64,000 nt of DNA from an uncultured SAR116 cluster alpha proteobacterium. Its GTDB lineage: Bacteria; Pseudomonadota; Alphaproteobacteria; Puniceispirillales; Puniceispirillaceae. Made by a program: the position numbers and the translations under genes. Location: positions 1 through 64,000 of the forward strand of contig CABXZZ010000001.1 in NCBI GenBank assembly GCA_902516825.1, read 5' to 3'. Shown piece after piece: positions 29,145 through 37,393 of this stretch (position 1 is the stretch's first letter; each line of letters begins with the position of its first letter). The notes under the pieces were generated by a model. That model was not told the origin of the DNA, did no database searches, and saw nothing but the letters and a program-made list of their open reading frames with translations.

Positions 29145-32100
29145 ATGGTAGCGATTAACACTAATATTGCCTCTCTTTTAGCTCAGGAGAGTTCAAGAAA
29201 AGTAAATATTGAGCTGGAAAAGGCTATGGAGAGACTATCTTCTGGCCTTCGTATAAATTCAGCCGGGGATGATGCTGCGGGTCTTGCGATCGCAAGCCGA
29301 ATGGAAGCTCAAGTGAGGGGTCTTCAGGCAGCAATAAAAAACGCATCCGATGGTATTTCTCTTACACAAGTAGCTGAGGGCGCAATGGAGGAAATAAGCA
29401 ATATTCTCCATAGAATGAGAGAATTAGCCATCCAGTCAGCTAATGATTCTAACTCATATGATGAGCGTACATTTTTACAAGATGAAGTCCAGCAACTCGC
29501 AGATGAAATATCTAGAATTGCTCAGACCACACAGTTTAATGGTGTAAATGTTTTGGATGGAACTTATCAGAATAGATTTTTCCAAATCGGCGCTAACGCC
29601 AATCAAAATGTAGGAATTTCAATAGGTGATTTAGGTTCAGCAGCTCTTGGATTAGGCACTGGAAGTGGAATTTTCCAAACTCAGGGTAACCTACAAACTG
29701 GTGAAGCTGAGGAGCTTGGACGCGTTACTTTTTCAAGAGACGATGTTTATTCTTTTCAACTAACCGATAGAGATACTGGTCTATCCTATAGAATTGCAAA
29801 AGCAGCTCAGACAGGAACAGCAACCAGTTCCACTTTTGATACTATTACAGTTGCTAATCATGGTTTTATTACAGGCGATAAAGTAATCAGTTCTACTCTT
29901 GCTGGAGTAAGCACAACTGCATCAACCGTAAGATATATAATCAAAGTTGATGAAAACACATTTAAGCTTGCAACTAATCTTGGCAACGCTATCAACGGCA
30001 CGGCTCTAGATTTAACAACTGCTACCAACCCTAATATTACCGGGGTCGGCTTGACTCTAAGTCGGTCAGACGAAGACTCTAAAGTAGATTTCATTGAGCG
30101 TATTAATAGAGGCTTAAAAGAGTCAGCTTCTAATACTGCAATAACAGGTAATTCCTCGTCAAGAAGTGTTGATGCCACAACTTTTAATGCAGCATCAGCA
30201 GATGATTCCATGTTTAAATTCACCTTGACGGTGAATGGCGTAGCCGAAGATATAGATATAAAAAGCAGAGTTTTAGTTTCTGCGTCTGATACAACGGCTG
30301 TTACATATGCCGAAGCTGCTGCTTCGATGACTAAAGAGGTCGGGGGTCTGTTTGATGAAAGTATTAGCGTTTCCCATTCTTCTGGTGTTTTCACAGTGAC
30401 TGACGCTCAAGGAAGAGCATTAGTAGTTGAACAAGGAAATGGAACTGGCTACTTCTTTGGATCAGACGTTCAAAATAGCGGACCATTAGAGGTACAAGCC
30501 AATGAATTCAATGGTTTGACTGTTGAATGGGATGAAGACGAAATGGTAGTAAGACATGCAAATAGTGGCGGTGTTGATTTAACAAATTTCAGTAGTACTG
30601 GACTTGGCACGGCAACCTTTGATGTAGCTGACACTGCAATAAGCGCTTTAAAAGAGCCAGTTACTTTTCAGGACACCGCAGCGTCTACGGTGGGAAGTGC
30701 TAAAGGCGATATTGGAGAAAGCAAAATTGCTGTTAATTTTTCTAATACCTTTGGATATGCCGCTGATGGTGCTGGGACATCTAATACCGCCTTGGTAGCA
30801 GAATATGGTTTCAAAGTTACTGATGGTGATGGACACCATTATATAGCTTTTACGGCTGGTTCACTTCTGGATATTCAGCGAATGAATAATACGGATGCCG
30901 CTGTTAAAGCAGCCGTAGAGGCAAATCTAGCTGCACAAATTTTAGTTGGAGCAAATTCTGGAAACTTTAACGATAACAGAATATCTGCGGATGAATTTGA
31001 AATCGGTTATGCAAGTGGAATTCTTACAATAACTAACCTCGAGGGTCGTGACTTAGCAATAGAGGAGTTCACCTCAGAGCACGGGACTGCAACGGTGTCT
31101 CTACTAGATGGTCTTCAAGGATCTGAGCACCTTTCTTCGAAGTATTCTCACCATTCGGAAGTGCGTTTGGGAAGAGGATTTCAAACCACTGTTACTGCAT
31201 CTACTGCAACAATGACCTTCACAATTGATAGTGGAACAGCGAGTGTTAGAGATATCTCCTCTGCTTTTCCAGGAGGTACAAATGGTGACACTGGATGGGA
31301 GCAAGCTGCATTACTGGAAACTGCTCTTCAAGCTGGAACTGCAACTGGAGCAAATACAAACATTAGAGTTGCTTACGACTCTAGTACTGATGAGTTTGTT
31401 ATTACAGATATTGTTGGTAGGGAAATAAATATCACTGCAGTTACTGAGCCGGCTTCTTCTGGAACGGGGGCTTATTTTAGCAATAGTGCGTCGGTCGCCC
31501 AGTCAAATAAATATAATCCTGTGGCAACAAGTACTGATGTCGTTTCGGGGATATTAACTGAAGCAACAAAAGTTAATTTAACATTTTCGCAAGATGACGC
31601 AACTAGTGCCTCTTTTGCTCTAAATGGACAAACTGCAACTGCTGTTGACTTCAACTTTGACTCCGACAACTTTCATGGGAGCACATTTAAAACAGTATTA
31701 AATAATTTGATGAACACATTAAATGACGAGTATAATGGATCACCATTTTCCTATGAATTTGATCAGGATAATAGGACTCTTACAATCTTGCACTCAAAAG
31801 GCGGTGAAATATATATTGATAATTTTACAACGTCTGCTGAGAACTTATCCATTAATATGGAAGTTGAGTCAGGAATTGGTGAAGACACTATTATTTCCTA
31901 CGATGAAATTCTAACAGCAGCATCTGCTGAGGGAAGTGGTGAGAATTCGGGCAGACCTAGAATTAATGACGGGTCAAATAGCTCTGGTTTTTCTCAAGAT
32001 ACCAGTAATATCTCAGAATTAGATATATCCTCTCAAGAGGGTGCAAATTCAGCACTAGCTAGTATAGACAATGCTCTAATGTATGTACTCGCAGAAAGAG

Positions 32101-32321
32101 CAAGTCTGGGTGCGATTGAAAACAGGTTGGACCATACGGTTAATAACCTATCAAATGTGGTTACAAATACCAGTGCGGCGAAGGGGCGAATAGAGGATGC
32201 TGATTTTGCAGCAGAGTCTACAAAGCTCACCCGCGCTCAGATATTGGCGCAGGCTTCAACGTCAATGTTAGCGCAAGCTAACCAATCGAAGCAAAATGTT
32301 CTATCTCTTCTCCAGGGATAA
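29145..32321 (+). CDS. fliC: Giant flagellin 2 (about 1058 aa)
   Basis: A paralogue of flagellin 1 along its whole length, including the surface region (shared blocks: IGESKIA-NFSNTFGYAADG, GYFFGSD-QNSG, GWEQAALLE-LQAGTA, AFQLTDRDTGLSYRI-type). The ATG at 29145 (MVAINTNI) is chosen over in-frame ATGs at 29133 and 29139 because GGAGA at 29136-29140 serves it and because it matches the flagellin 1 start. Canonical ends: 'LSSGLRINSAGDDAAGL' and 'QANQSKQNVLSLLQG'. It most likely arose by tandem duplication; the two have since diverged in the outer domain. Ends before a hairpin that overlaps the next promoter. Confidence 0.95.
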   Translation: MVAINTNIASLLAQESSRKVNIELEKAMERLSSGLRINSAGDDAAGLAIASRMEAQVRGLQAAIKNASDGISLTQVAEGAMEEISNILHRMRELAIQSANDSNSYDERTFLQDEVQQLADEISRIAQTTQFNGVNVLDGTYQNRFFQIGANANQNVGISIGDLGSAALGLGTGSGIFQTQGNLQTGEAEELGRVTFSRDDVYSFQLTDRDTGLSYRIAKAAQTGTATSSTFDTITVANHGFITGDKVISSTLAGVSTTASTVRYIIKVDENTFKLATNLGNAINGTALDLTTATNPNITGVGLTLSRSDEDSKVDFIERINRGLKESASNTAITGNSSSRSVDATTFNAASADDSMFKFTLTVNGVAEDIDIKSRVLVSASDTTAVTYAEAAASMTKEVGGLFDESISVSHSSGVFTVTDAQGRALVVEQGNGTGYFFGSDVQNSGPLEVQANEFNGLTVEWDEDEMVVRHANSGGVDLTNFSSTGLGTATFDVADTAISALKEPVTFQDTAASTVGSAKGDIGESKIAVNFSNTFGYAADGAGTSNTALVAEYGFKVTDGDGHHYIAFTAGSLLDIQRMNNTDAAVKAAVEANLAAQILVGANSGNFNDNRISADEFEIGYASGILTITNLEGRDLAIEEFTSEHGTATVSLLDGLQGSEHLSSKYSHHSEVRLGRGFQTTVTASTATMTFTIDSGTASVRDISSAFPGGTNGDTGWEQAALLETALQAGTATGANTNIRVAYDSSTDEFVITDIVGREINITAVTEPASSGTGAYFSNSASVAQSNKYNPVATSTDVVSGILTEATKVNLTFSQDDATSASFALNGQTATAVDFNFDSDNFHGSTFKTVLNNLMNTLNDEYNGSPFSYEFDQDNRTLTILHSKGGEIYIDNFTTSAENLSINMEVESGIGEDTIISYDEILTAASAEGSGENSGRPRINDGSNSSGFSQDTSNISELDISSQEGANSALASIDNALMYVLAERASLGAIENRLDHTVNNLSNVVTNTSAAKGRIEDADFAAESTKLTRAQILAQASTSMLAQANQSKQNVLSLLQG

Positions 32322-32337
32322 GAAATCAAGCAACATG

Positions 32338-32367
32338 AATGTCAACTTACTCCGGTAAGTTGGCATT
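32338..32367 (+). terminator. Hairpin terminator after flagellin 2, overlapping a sigma54 promoter
   Basis: Arms 32338-32350 and 32355-32367 pair over 13 bp with one G-U, with a TCCG loop; core CAACTTAC/GTAAGTTG. The following CTTCTTGC is only moderately T-rich. The right arm contains the -24 element of the next promoter. Confidence 0.65.
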
Positions 32368-32376
32368 CTTCTTGCA
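32361..32376 (+). promoter_or_regulatory. Sigma54 promoter for the TPR-glycosyltransferase pair
   Basis: TGGCATTCTTCTTGCA matches TGGCA-N6-TTGCW. The expected transcript start, about 32387, lies after the first possible ATG (32384), which supports a GTG start at 32405. Confidence 0.78.
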
Positions 32377-32404
32377 ATCTTAAATGATTTTCAAGGCATT
32401 TATT

Positions 32405-34159
32405 GTGACACCCTCATATTATTTTAACAGTGACGAAAATCAGAATACCAAAAAATCATCTTTCAATAATTTTGGCTCACAGAGCAATCAAAAAAATAAA
32501 AGCCATCAAAGAGAAAGACAAGAGGAAGCTTATTCCAACAGTCTTAAAAAAGGCAAAATAAAATTAAGTCAAAAAGATTTTAAAAATGCCAAAAAAGATT
32601 TTCTTTCTGCTTTTTCAAGCAAGAAAACAATCGAAATAGCACATCTACTATCCACTTGTTTTTCAAATCTAAAAGAGTACGAAAAAGCAAGTGAATTTTT
32701 TGAGCAGAATTTGCACCATTATTCGGAAATTGGACCTTACTGGGGCATTCTTGCACTTCATCATTACCTAATTGAAGACGAAGAAGGGGCTGCAGGAGCC
32801 GCATTAAAAGCCATAGAAGAATTTAACATTCAAATCCCAGAAATATGGAAAATTTTTATATACTCGGCCAAAAAACTGAACCAAGTTGATTTGATCTATG
32901 ACATTTGCAAAAAACATTCGAAATTATCTCATCTTAATCCTTATATAATCGAGGGGTACATAACAGGATGCTGCTCTACGAACAACTACGAGGAGGCAAG
33001 TGATTATATCAAATCCATTGGATTAACAAAGGATAATGCTCTTAGATTTGGAGAGATATCTTCATCATTATGCACAATGGTAGCGGCTATTTTAGAGAAA
33101 ACTACTAATGATATCAAAGAAGAATTAAGTTGGAACCTTTTAGCAAATCAATTAAATCCAGACAATAGCCCAATAAGATGGAATCTATCACTTTCCCAAT
33201 TAAAAAATGGACAAATAGAAGTTGGAGCTAACAATTATGAGGCCAGATTTAATTGCAAAGAGTTTGTAAGCCCTATTGAAAAATTTAGAAAACCAAAATG
33301 GAATAAGAATATAGCGAATAATTCAAAAATACTATTATGGTATGAACAGGGAATTGGTGACGAATTGAGGTTTTTGTCGGCCCTACCCTTTTTTCTAGAA
33401 GATTTTCCAAACGTCATTATTGAACCAAGTGATAAAATCCTTGGACTTTTACAAAACTCATTTTCAAAATTAGAGGTTAGAAAATCAGTTTTTTATGAGG
33501 GATATACTGACCAAAAAGAAGATTTCGATTATCACCTTCCAATGGGGAGCATGTTTTACTACGTAATAGAAAAATATAAAGAAAAATTTATAGAAAAAGA
33601 CTTTTCTTTACTAGAATCTTTTCTTGAAGCCGACCATTTAAGAGTGAATTACTGGAAAAATAAACTAAAAAAATTAACTAGAAAACCTAAAATTGGGTTT
33701 TGCTGGAGAAGTGGCTTAATTACCCCAGATAGATCAAGAGAATATTCAACTTTAGATGACTGGAAACCGTTACTCACTCAAGAAGATTTTTCTTTTGTAA
33801 ATCTCCAGTATGATATAGATTATCAGGATTTTACTAATTTTCATCCAAATTATTCTGCCAATTTTTTAGAAACTGGTTTCCTAGATCAAAAAAATGATAT
33901 TGAGGGAGCTGCCAGTTTAATTTCAAACCTAGATTTTGTAATTTCTGCTGGCTCAAGTCCCTCAATGGTTTCTAATGGTCTTGGGATACCTACATTGGTA
34001 TTTTGCTCAAGTAACTTACATTGGCTTGGAAGAACAGATAAATTCTCAAAGTGCCCACTTTTTAAAAATTCATATATTTATCCAACTTTCAACGCCTCTG
34101 AAGATCCAAATCTAGTCTCAGACGTTTCCAAATTCATCAATAGATACTTCACCACTTAA
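32405..34159 (+). CDS. TPR-GT-B protein 1, probable flagellin glycosyltransferase
   Basis: About 584 residues. The N-terminal half (to about residue 280) is helical with TPR-like pairs ('EIAHLLSTCFSNLKEYEKAS'). The C-terminal half has 'LLWYEQGIGDELRFLSALPF', 'KPKIGFCWRSG' and 'DIEGAASLISNLDFVISAGS', the GT-B-like domain that follows TPRs in many proteins. This is the architecture of Caulobacter FlmG, where TPRs bind flagellin and the GT domain adds pseudaminic acid. The gene lies directly after the flagellins and between sugar-acid genes, under a sigma54 promoter. GTG at 32405 is chosen because an upstream ATG precedes the predicted transcript start; AAGG lies eight bases before the GTG. Confidence 0.72.
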   Translation: MTPSYYFNSDENQNTKKSSFNNFGSQSNQKNKSHQRERQEEAYSNSLKKGKIKLSQKDFKNAKKDFLSAFSSKKTIEIAHLLSTCFSNLKEYEKASEFFEQNLHHYSEIGPYWGILALHHYLIEDEEGAAGAALKAIEEFNIQIPEIWKIFIYSAKKLNQVDLIYDICKKHSKLSHLNPYIIEGYITGCCSTNNYEEASDYIKSIGLTKDNALRFGEISSSLCTMVAAILEKTTNDIKEELSWNLLANQLNPDNSPIRWNLSLSQLKNGQIEVGANNYEARFNCKEFVSPIEKFRKPKWNKNIANNSKILLWYEQGIGDELRFLSALPFFLEDFPNVIIEPSDKILGLLQNSFSKLEVRKSVFYEGYTDQKEDFDYHLPMGSMFYYVIEKYKEKFIEKDFSLLESFLEADHLRVNYWKNKLKKLTRKPKIGFCWRSGLITPDRSREYSTLDDWKPLLTQEDFSFVNLQYDIDYQDFTNFHPNYSANFLETGFLDQKNDIEGAASLISNLDFVISAGSSPSMVSNGLGIPTLVFCSSNLHWLGRTDKFSKCPLFKNSYIYPTFNASEDPNLVSDVSKFINRYFTT

Positions 34160-34187
34160 TTGTTAAGATTCAAAAAGAGAAACAAAA

Positions 34188-35927
34188 ATGAATAACTTGG
34201 CTAATGATCCCTCGGGTAAAGAGAACAAAATATGTTCTAAGCCCATCTCAACAAAAAAATTAAATAAAAAAAAGCTTAAGGCTTTGGACAAATTTGAGGA
34301 ATTAAACGGTATATCATGGCAAACTCTCAAAGAAAGAGGAATGATTTTTCTAGACTCTGAAAATTTTCCAAAAGCTAAGCTTTGTTTACTGAAGTCTCTG
34401 AATATGCACAAAGATTTGGAAGTTGTGCATAAATTAATGCTTTGCATGTCTCATTTAAAACAAACCAAGGAAGCCACTCAGATATTAGAAGAGAACCTGC
34501 AGCATTTTCAAACTGTTGGGCCATATTGGGCATTATTCGCTTTTTATGCACTAGGAGAAAAACAATACGAAACATCGTTTGGAGCAGTTTTACAAGCAAT
34601 CACCATATATGACCAAAATTTTCCTGAAATGTGGAAAATTTTTTCTTTATCCGGTTTAATGTGTGATCAACACGAGAAAACTAAACAAATAAGCAAATCG
34701 TACATGGATAAAGGTACTTTCAACGAATTTATTTTTGAAAGTTTTATTAATTCGTGTCTTCAGTTAGGAGATTCGAAGGAAGGACTAGATTTTCTTTACT
34801 CAACTACATTTGATTGGAAACAATACCCAATATTAATAGGTATTGCTGCCAATTTACATGGGCATTTTGAAAAGGAAAATTCAAATCAGCTTAAACTAAA
34901 TAAAAAAGCAGTTGAGCTTGCACCTGAGAATGAAAAACTTCGATGGAACCTAGCACTTTCACAACTTCGAAATGGTGATATAAAAGAAGGTCTAAATAAT
35001 TATGAGATTCGGTTCGAGTGGGATGAATACCCAAGCCCTGTAAGACAATTTAAAAATGCAAAAAGGTGGCATCCAGATGTGGACCCGGATGCACGTATTA
35101 TGCTCTGGTTTGAGCAGGGTATTGGAGACCAATTACGATTCTGGTCTGCTCTTCCTGATTTTAAAAAACGTTACCCTAACATAATATTAGAACCAATGGC
35201 TAAAACTGCTGAGATCCTTCAGTCATCTTTCCCAGACCTGGAGGTACGATGGAACAACATAAATCCAGAAAATTTATTTTCATACGAGGAAGATTTTGAT
35301 TACCATCTACCAATCGGTTCAATGTTTGGATTCGAAGTTCAAAAACATGCTGAAAAACTCAAGAATAAGGATTTTTCGCTAAATTGGAATTATCTCAAGC
35401 CTGATAAGTTAAGGAAAATGTATTGGGAACAAAAACTAAACACACTGTCAAATAAACCAAAAATAGGCTTCTGTTGGCGCAGCCAAAACACTAGTGGCCA
35501 TAGAAAAAGTGAATATACAGAGCTATACCAATGGCAAAATCTTCTGCAAAATCCAGATTTTAGTTTCGTAAATTTACAATATGACCTCAGTCATGAAGAG
35601 TTTTTGGAAAAGTACGGAGATTTCGAAAAAAGCTTTTTAAATACTGGTCATTTAGACCAAAAAGACGATTTGGAAGGAGCTCTGTCATTGATATCAAATT
35701 TAGATTTTGTTATTAGTGCGAGTGCAGCACCATCAATGATATCGAGTGCATCTGGCATCCCAACTATCATATATTCTTCTCCACACATGTATACCTATGG
35801 AAGGTTAAGTGCTTTTTCAAAATGTTGTCTATTTGGAAACTCGGTATCTTATTTAACCTCGGACGTGTCTAAAGATGGAAACTTAGTAACAGATATATCC
35901 AACTATTTAATTAAACGCTCTAAATAA
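34188..35927 (+). CDS. TPR-GT-B protein 2, probable flagellin glycosyltransferase
   Basis: A 579-residue tandem paralogue of the preceding gene with the same order of parts: TPR-like helices ('VVHKLMLCMSHLKQTKEATQ'), then 'IMLWFEQGIGDQLRFWSALP', 'KPKIGFCWRSQN' and 'DLEGALSLISNLDFVISASA'. The catalytic-half motifs are better conserved between the two copies than the TPR halves, which would fit one type of donor sugar and different acceptors. Two such enzymes beside two giant flagellins invite the idea of one enzyme per flagellin, or one for the filament and one for hook or cap proteins; this is not shown. GAGAAAC precedes the ATG, 28 bases after the previous stop. Confidence 0.72.
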   Translation: MNNLANDPSGKENKICSKPISTKKLNKKKLKALDKFEELNGISWQTLKERGMIFLDSENFPKAKLCLLKSLNMHKDLEVVHKLMLCMSHLKQTKEATQILEENLQHFQTVGPYWALFAFYALGEKQYETSFGAVLQAITIYDQNFPEMWKIFSLSGLMCDQHEKTKQISKSYMDKGTFNEFIFESFINSCLQLGDSKEGLDFLYSTTFDWKQYPILIGIAANLHGHFEKENSNQLKLNKKAVELAPENEKLRWNLALSQLRNGDIKEGLNNYEIRFEWDEYPSPVRQFKNAKRWHPDVDPDARIMLWFEQGIGDQLRFWSALPDFKKRYPNIILEPMAKTAEILQSSFPDLEVRWNNINPENLFSYEEDFDYHLPIGSMFGFEVQKHAEKLKNKDFSLNWNYLKPDKLRKMYWEQKLNTLSNKPKIGFCWRSQNTSGHRKSEYTELYQWQNLLQNPDFSFVNLQYDLSHEEFLEKYGDFEKSFLNTGHLDQKDDLEGALSLISNLDFVISASAAPSMISSASGIPTIIYSSPHMYTYGRLSAFSKCCLFGNSVSYLTSDVSKDGNLVTDISNYLIKRSK

Positions 35928-35959
35928 TATCAAATTTGCGGGCTAACTAATGATTTATT

Positions 35960-35975
35960 TGGCATTAATTTTGCA
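35960..35975 (+). promoter_or_regulatory. Sigma54 promoter for hisH-hisF-pseA
   Basis: TGGCATTAATTTTGCA matches TGGCA-N6-TTGCW; 34 bases before the TTG start of the hisH-like gene. Confidence 0.78.
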
Positions 35976-36009
35976 AATTTATGGCAGCTAATGTGGATGG
36001 GGAATTTCT

Positions 36010-36624
36010 TTGATTAAAGATATTGGAATTATAGACTATGATATGGGTAACATTAGTTCTCTATCAAATGCCATTATAGAAGTTGGCGGCAAACCCTCAA
36101 TAATTAATGATCCAACTTCAGTTGCGGGATTTTCTAAAATCATTCTGCCGGGAGTTGGGGCTTTCAAAGATGCAATTTCTAATTTAAAGAGCAAGCAATT
36201 TATTAGCGTTTTGAATGACTTTGCTTCATCGGGCAAACAAATCCTAGGTATATGCTTAGGGATGCAATTAATGTGTAAAACTTCATCCGAAAATGGCTAT
36301 TTTGATGGACTTGGTTGGTTCGATGCTGAAGTTAATAAATTACCAAAAACTAGTAATATCAAACTCCCTCATATCGGTTGGAATGAAGTAAATTTTTCCA
36401 AGCAAAATGCATTATTAGAAACTATAAAAGACAAGTCAGATTTTTATTTTGTACATGGATATCATGTTGAATGCAAAAATTATGAAGACATTTTATCAAC
36501 CTCTTCTCATGGGATAAATTTCGTCTCTGCAATACAAAATAAAAATATTACTGGAGTACAGTTTCACCCGGAAAAAAGTCAATCAGCTGGACTATCACTA
36601 ATTAAAAACTTTCTGGAGAGCTGA
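36010..36624 (+). CDS. hisH: HisH-type glutamine amidotransferase of a sugar-amidation set
   Basis: A 204-residue class I glutaminase. 'PGVGAFKDAI', nucleophile Cys in 'ILGICLGMQLM', 'HIGWNEV', and His/Glu in 'GVQFHPEKSQSAGLSLIKNF' are intact. TTG start at 36010, needed to include 'IGIIDYDMGN'. Genes of this type beside hisF-like and wbpG/pseA-like genes release ammonia for making acetamidino or similar groups on nonulosonic or uronic sugars rather than for histidine synthesis. Context (sigma54 promoter, sugar amidotransferase two genes on) supports that. Confidence 0.85.
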   Translation: MIKDIGIIDYDMGNISSLSNAIIEVGGKPSIINDPTSVAGFSKIILPGVGAFKDAISNLKSKQFISVLNDFASSGKQILGICLGMQLMCKTSSENGYFDGLGWFDAEVNKLPKTSNIKLPHIGWNEVNFSKQNALLETIKDKSDFYFVHGYHVECKNYEDILSTSSHGINFVSAIQNKNITGVQFHPEKSQSAGLSLIKNFLES

Positions 36625-36626
36625 TA

Positions 36627-37385
36627 ATGCTTAAGAAACGTTTAATCGCAGTTTTGATAGTAAATGGAAAGTACGTAGTCCAGAGCGTAAAATTCAAACA
36701 TACTAACGCGATTCATTACGATGCAGCAGAGGCTATTGAATGCTTCAACAAATGGTCAATAGATGAAATTATTATTCTAAATGTTTCGAGGACTGAAGAA
36801 ACAAGAATGGAGTTTAGTAAGACTATAGAGAATATATGCAAAAAATGCTTTCTTCCAGTGGCAGTGGGGGGATGGATTACAGATATAAATTATTCCAGAG
36901 AATTATTTTATAAAGGTGCTGATAAACTTATTCTAAATACCGCCTTTCACACTAATCCTGCTCTTTGCGAGAGTTTAGCGTCTAAGTTTGGAACTCAGAG
37001 CATTACAGCCTCAATTGATGTAAAAAAAGAGAATAAAAGAACAACCGTTTGGGTAAACCGCGGCAGAATAAATACTGAATACCATCCATCAGATTGGGCG
37101 AAACGTGCTGTTGAACTGGGCGCCGGTGAAATATTCTTTAATTCAATTGACCATGATGGAGCAAGAAAAGGATATAATTTAGTTACGTTAAACGATATTT
37201 GTTCAAGCGTAAATGTACCCGTAATAGCTTTCGGAGGGGTTTTTAATTGGTCCCATTTGTCTGAGGGAATAAGAGAAGGAGCTGATGCAGTAGCTTTAGC
37301 TAATCAACTTCATTACACAGAACATAGCGCTCGTAGAGCAAAAAAATTTCTGATAAATGAAGGTCTAAACGTTAGGAGTATTTAG
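36627..37385 (+). CDS. hisF: HisF-like cyclase homologue lacking the catalytic Asp11
   Basis: A 252-residue (beta/alpha)8 barrel aligned with HisF from the first residue. Canonical HisF begins with a KRIIACLDVK-type sequence; here 'KKRLIAVLIVNGKYVV' has Ile11 in place of catalytic Asp11. The Asp of the SIDVK segment (Asp130 in Thermotoga HisF) is kept, as are 'VAVGGWITD' and 'AFGGVFNWSHL'. Loss of Asp11 argues against imidazole glycerol phosphate synthesis and for a role as ammonia conduit between the HisH-like glutaminase and the following amidotransferase. Two bases after hisH. Confidence 0.85.
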   Translation: MLKKRLIAVLIVNGKYVVQSVKFKHTNAIHYDAAEAIECFNKWSIDEIIILNVSRTEETRMEFSKTIENICKKCFLPVAVGGWITDINYSRELFYKGADKLILNTAFHTNPALCESLASKFGTQSITASIDVKKENKRTTVWVNRGRINTEYHPSDWAKRAVELGAGEIFFNSIDHDGARKGYNLVTLNDICSSVNVPVIAFGGVFNWSHLSEGIREGADAVALANQLHYTEHSARRAKKFLINEGLNVRSI

Positions 37386-37393
37386 GAGATATC

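Noticed and set aside
29858-30394. Long antisense open frame (178 codons) in flagellin 2
   Set aside because: It lies wholly opposite the conserved flagellin frame, has no ribosome site or recognisable domain, and similar frames occur opposite other parts of the flagellins because of their codon pattern.
25633-32321. Possible metalloprotease flagellin (flagellinolysin)
   Set aside because: No HExxH zinc motif was found in either central domain.
36010-37385. Histidine biosynthesis genes
   Set aside because: The HisF homologue lacks Asp11, and the pair is joined to a sugar amidotransferase under a sigma54 promoter; no other his genes are nearby.
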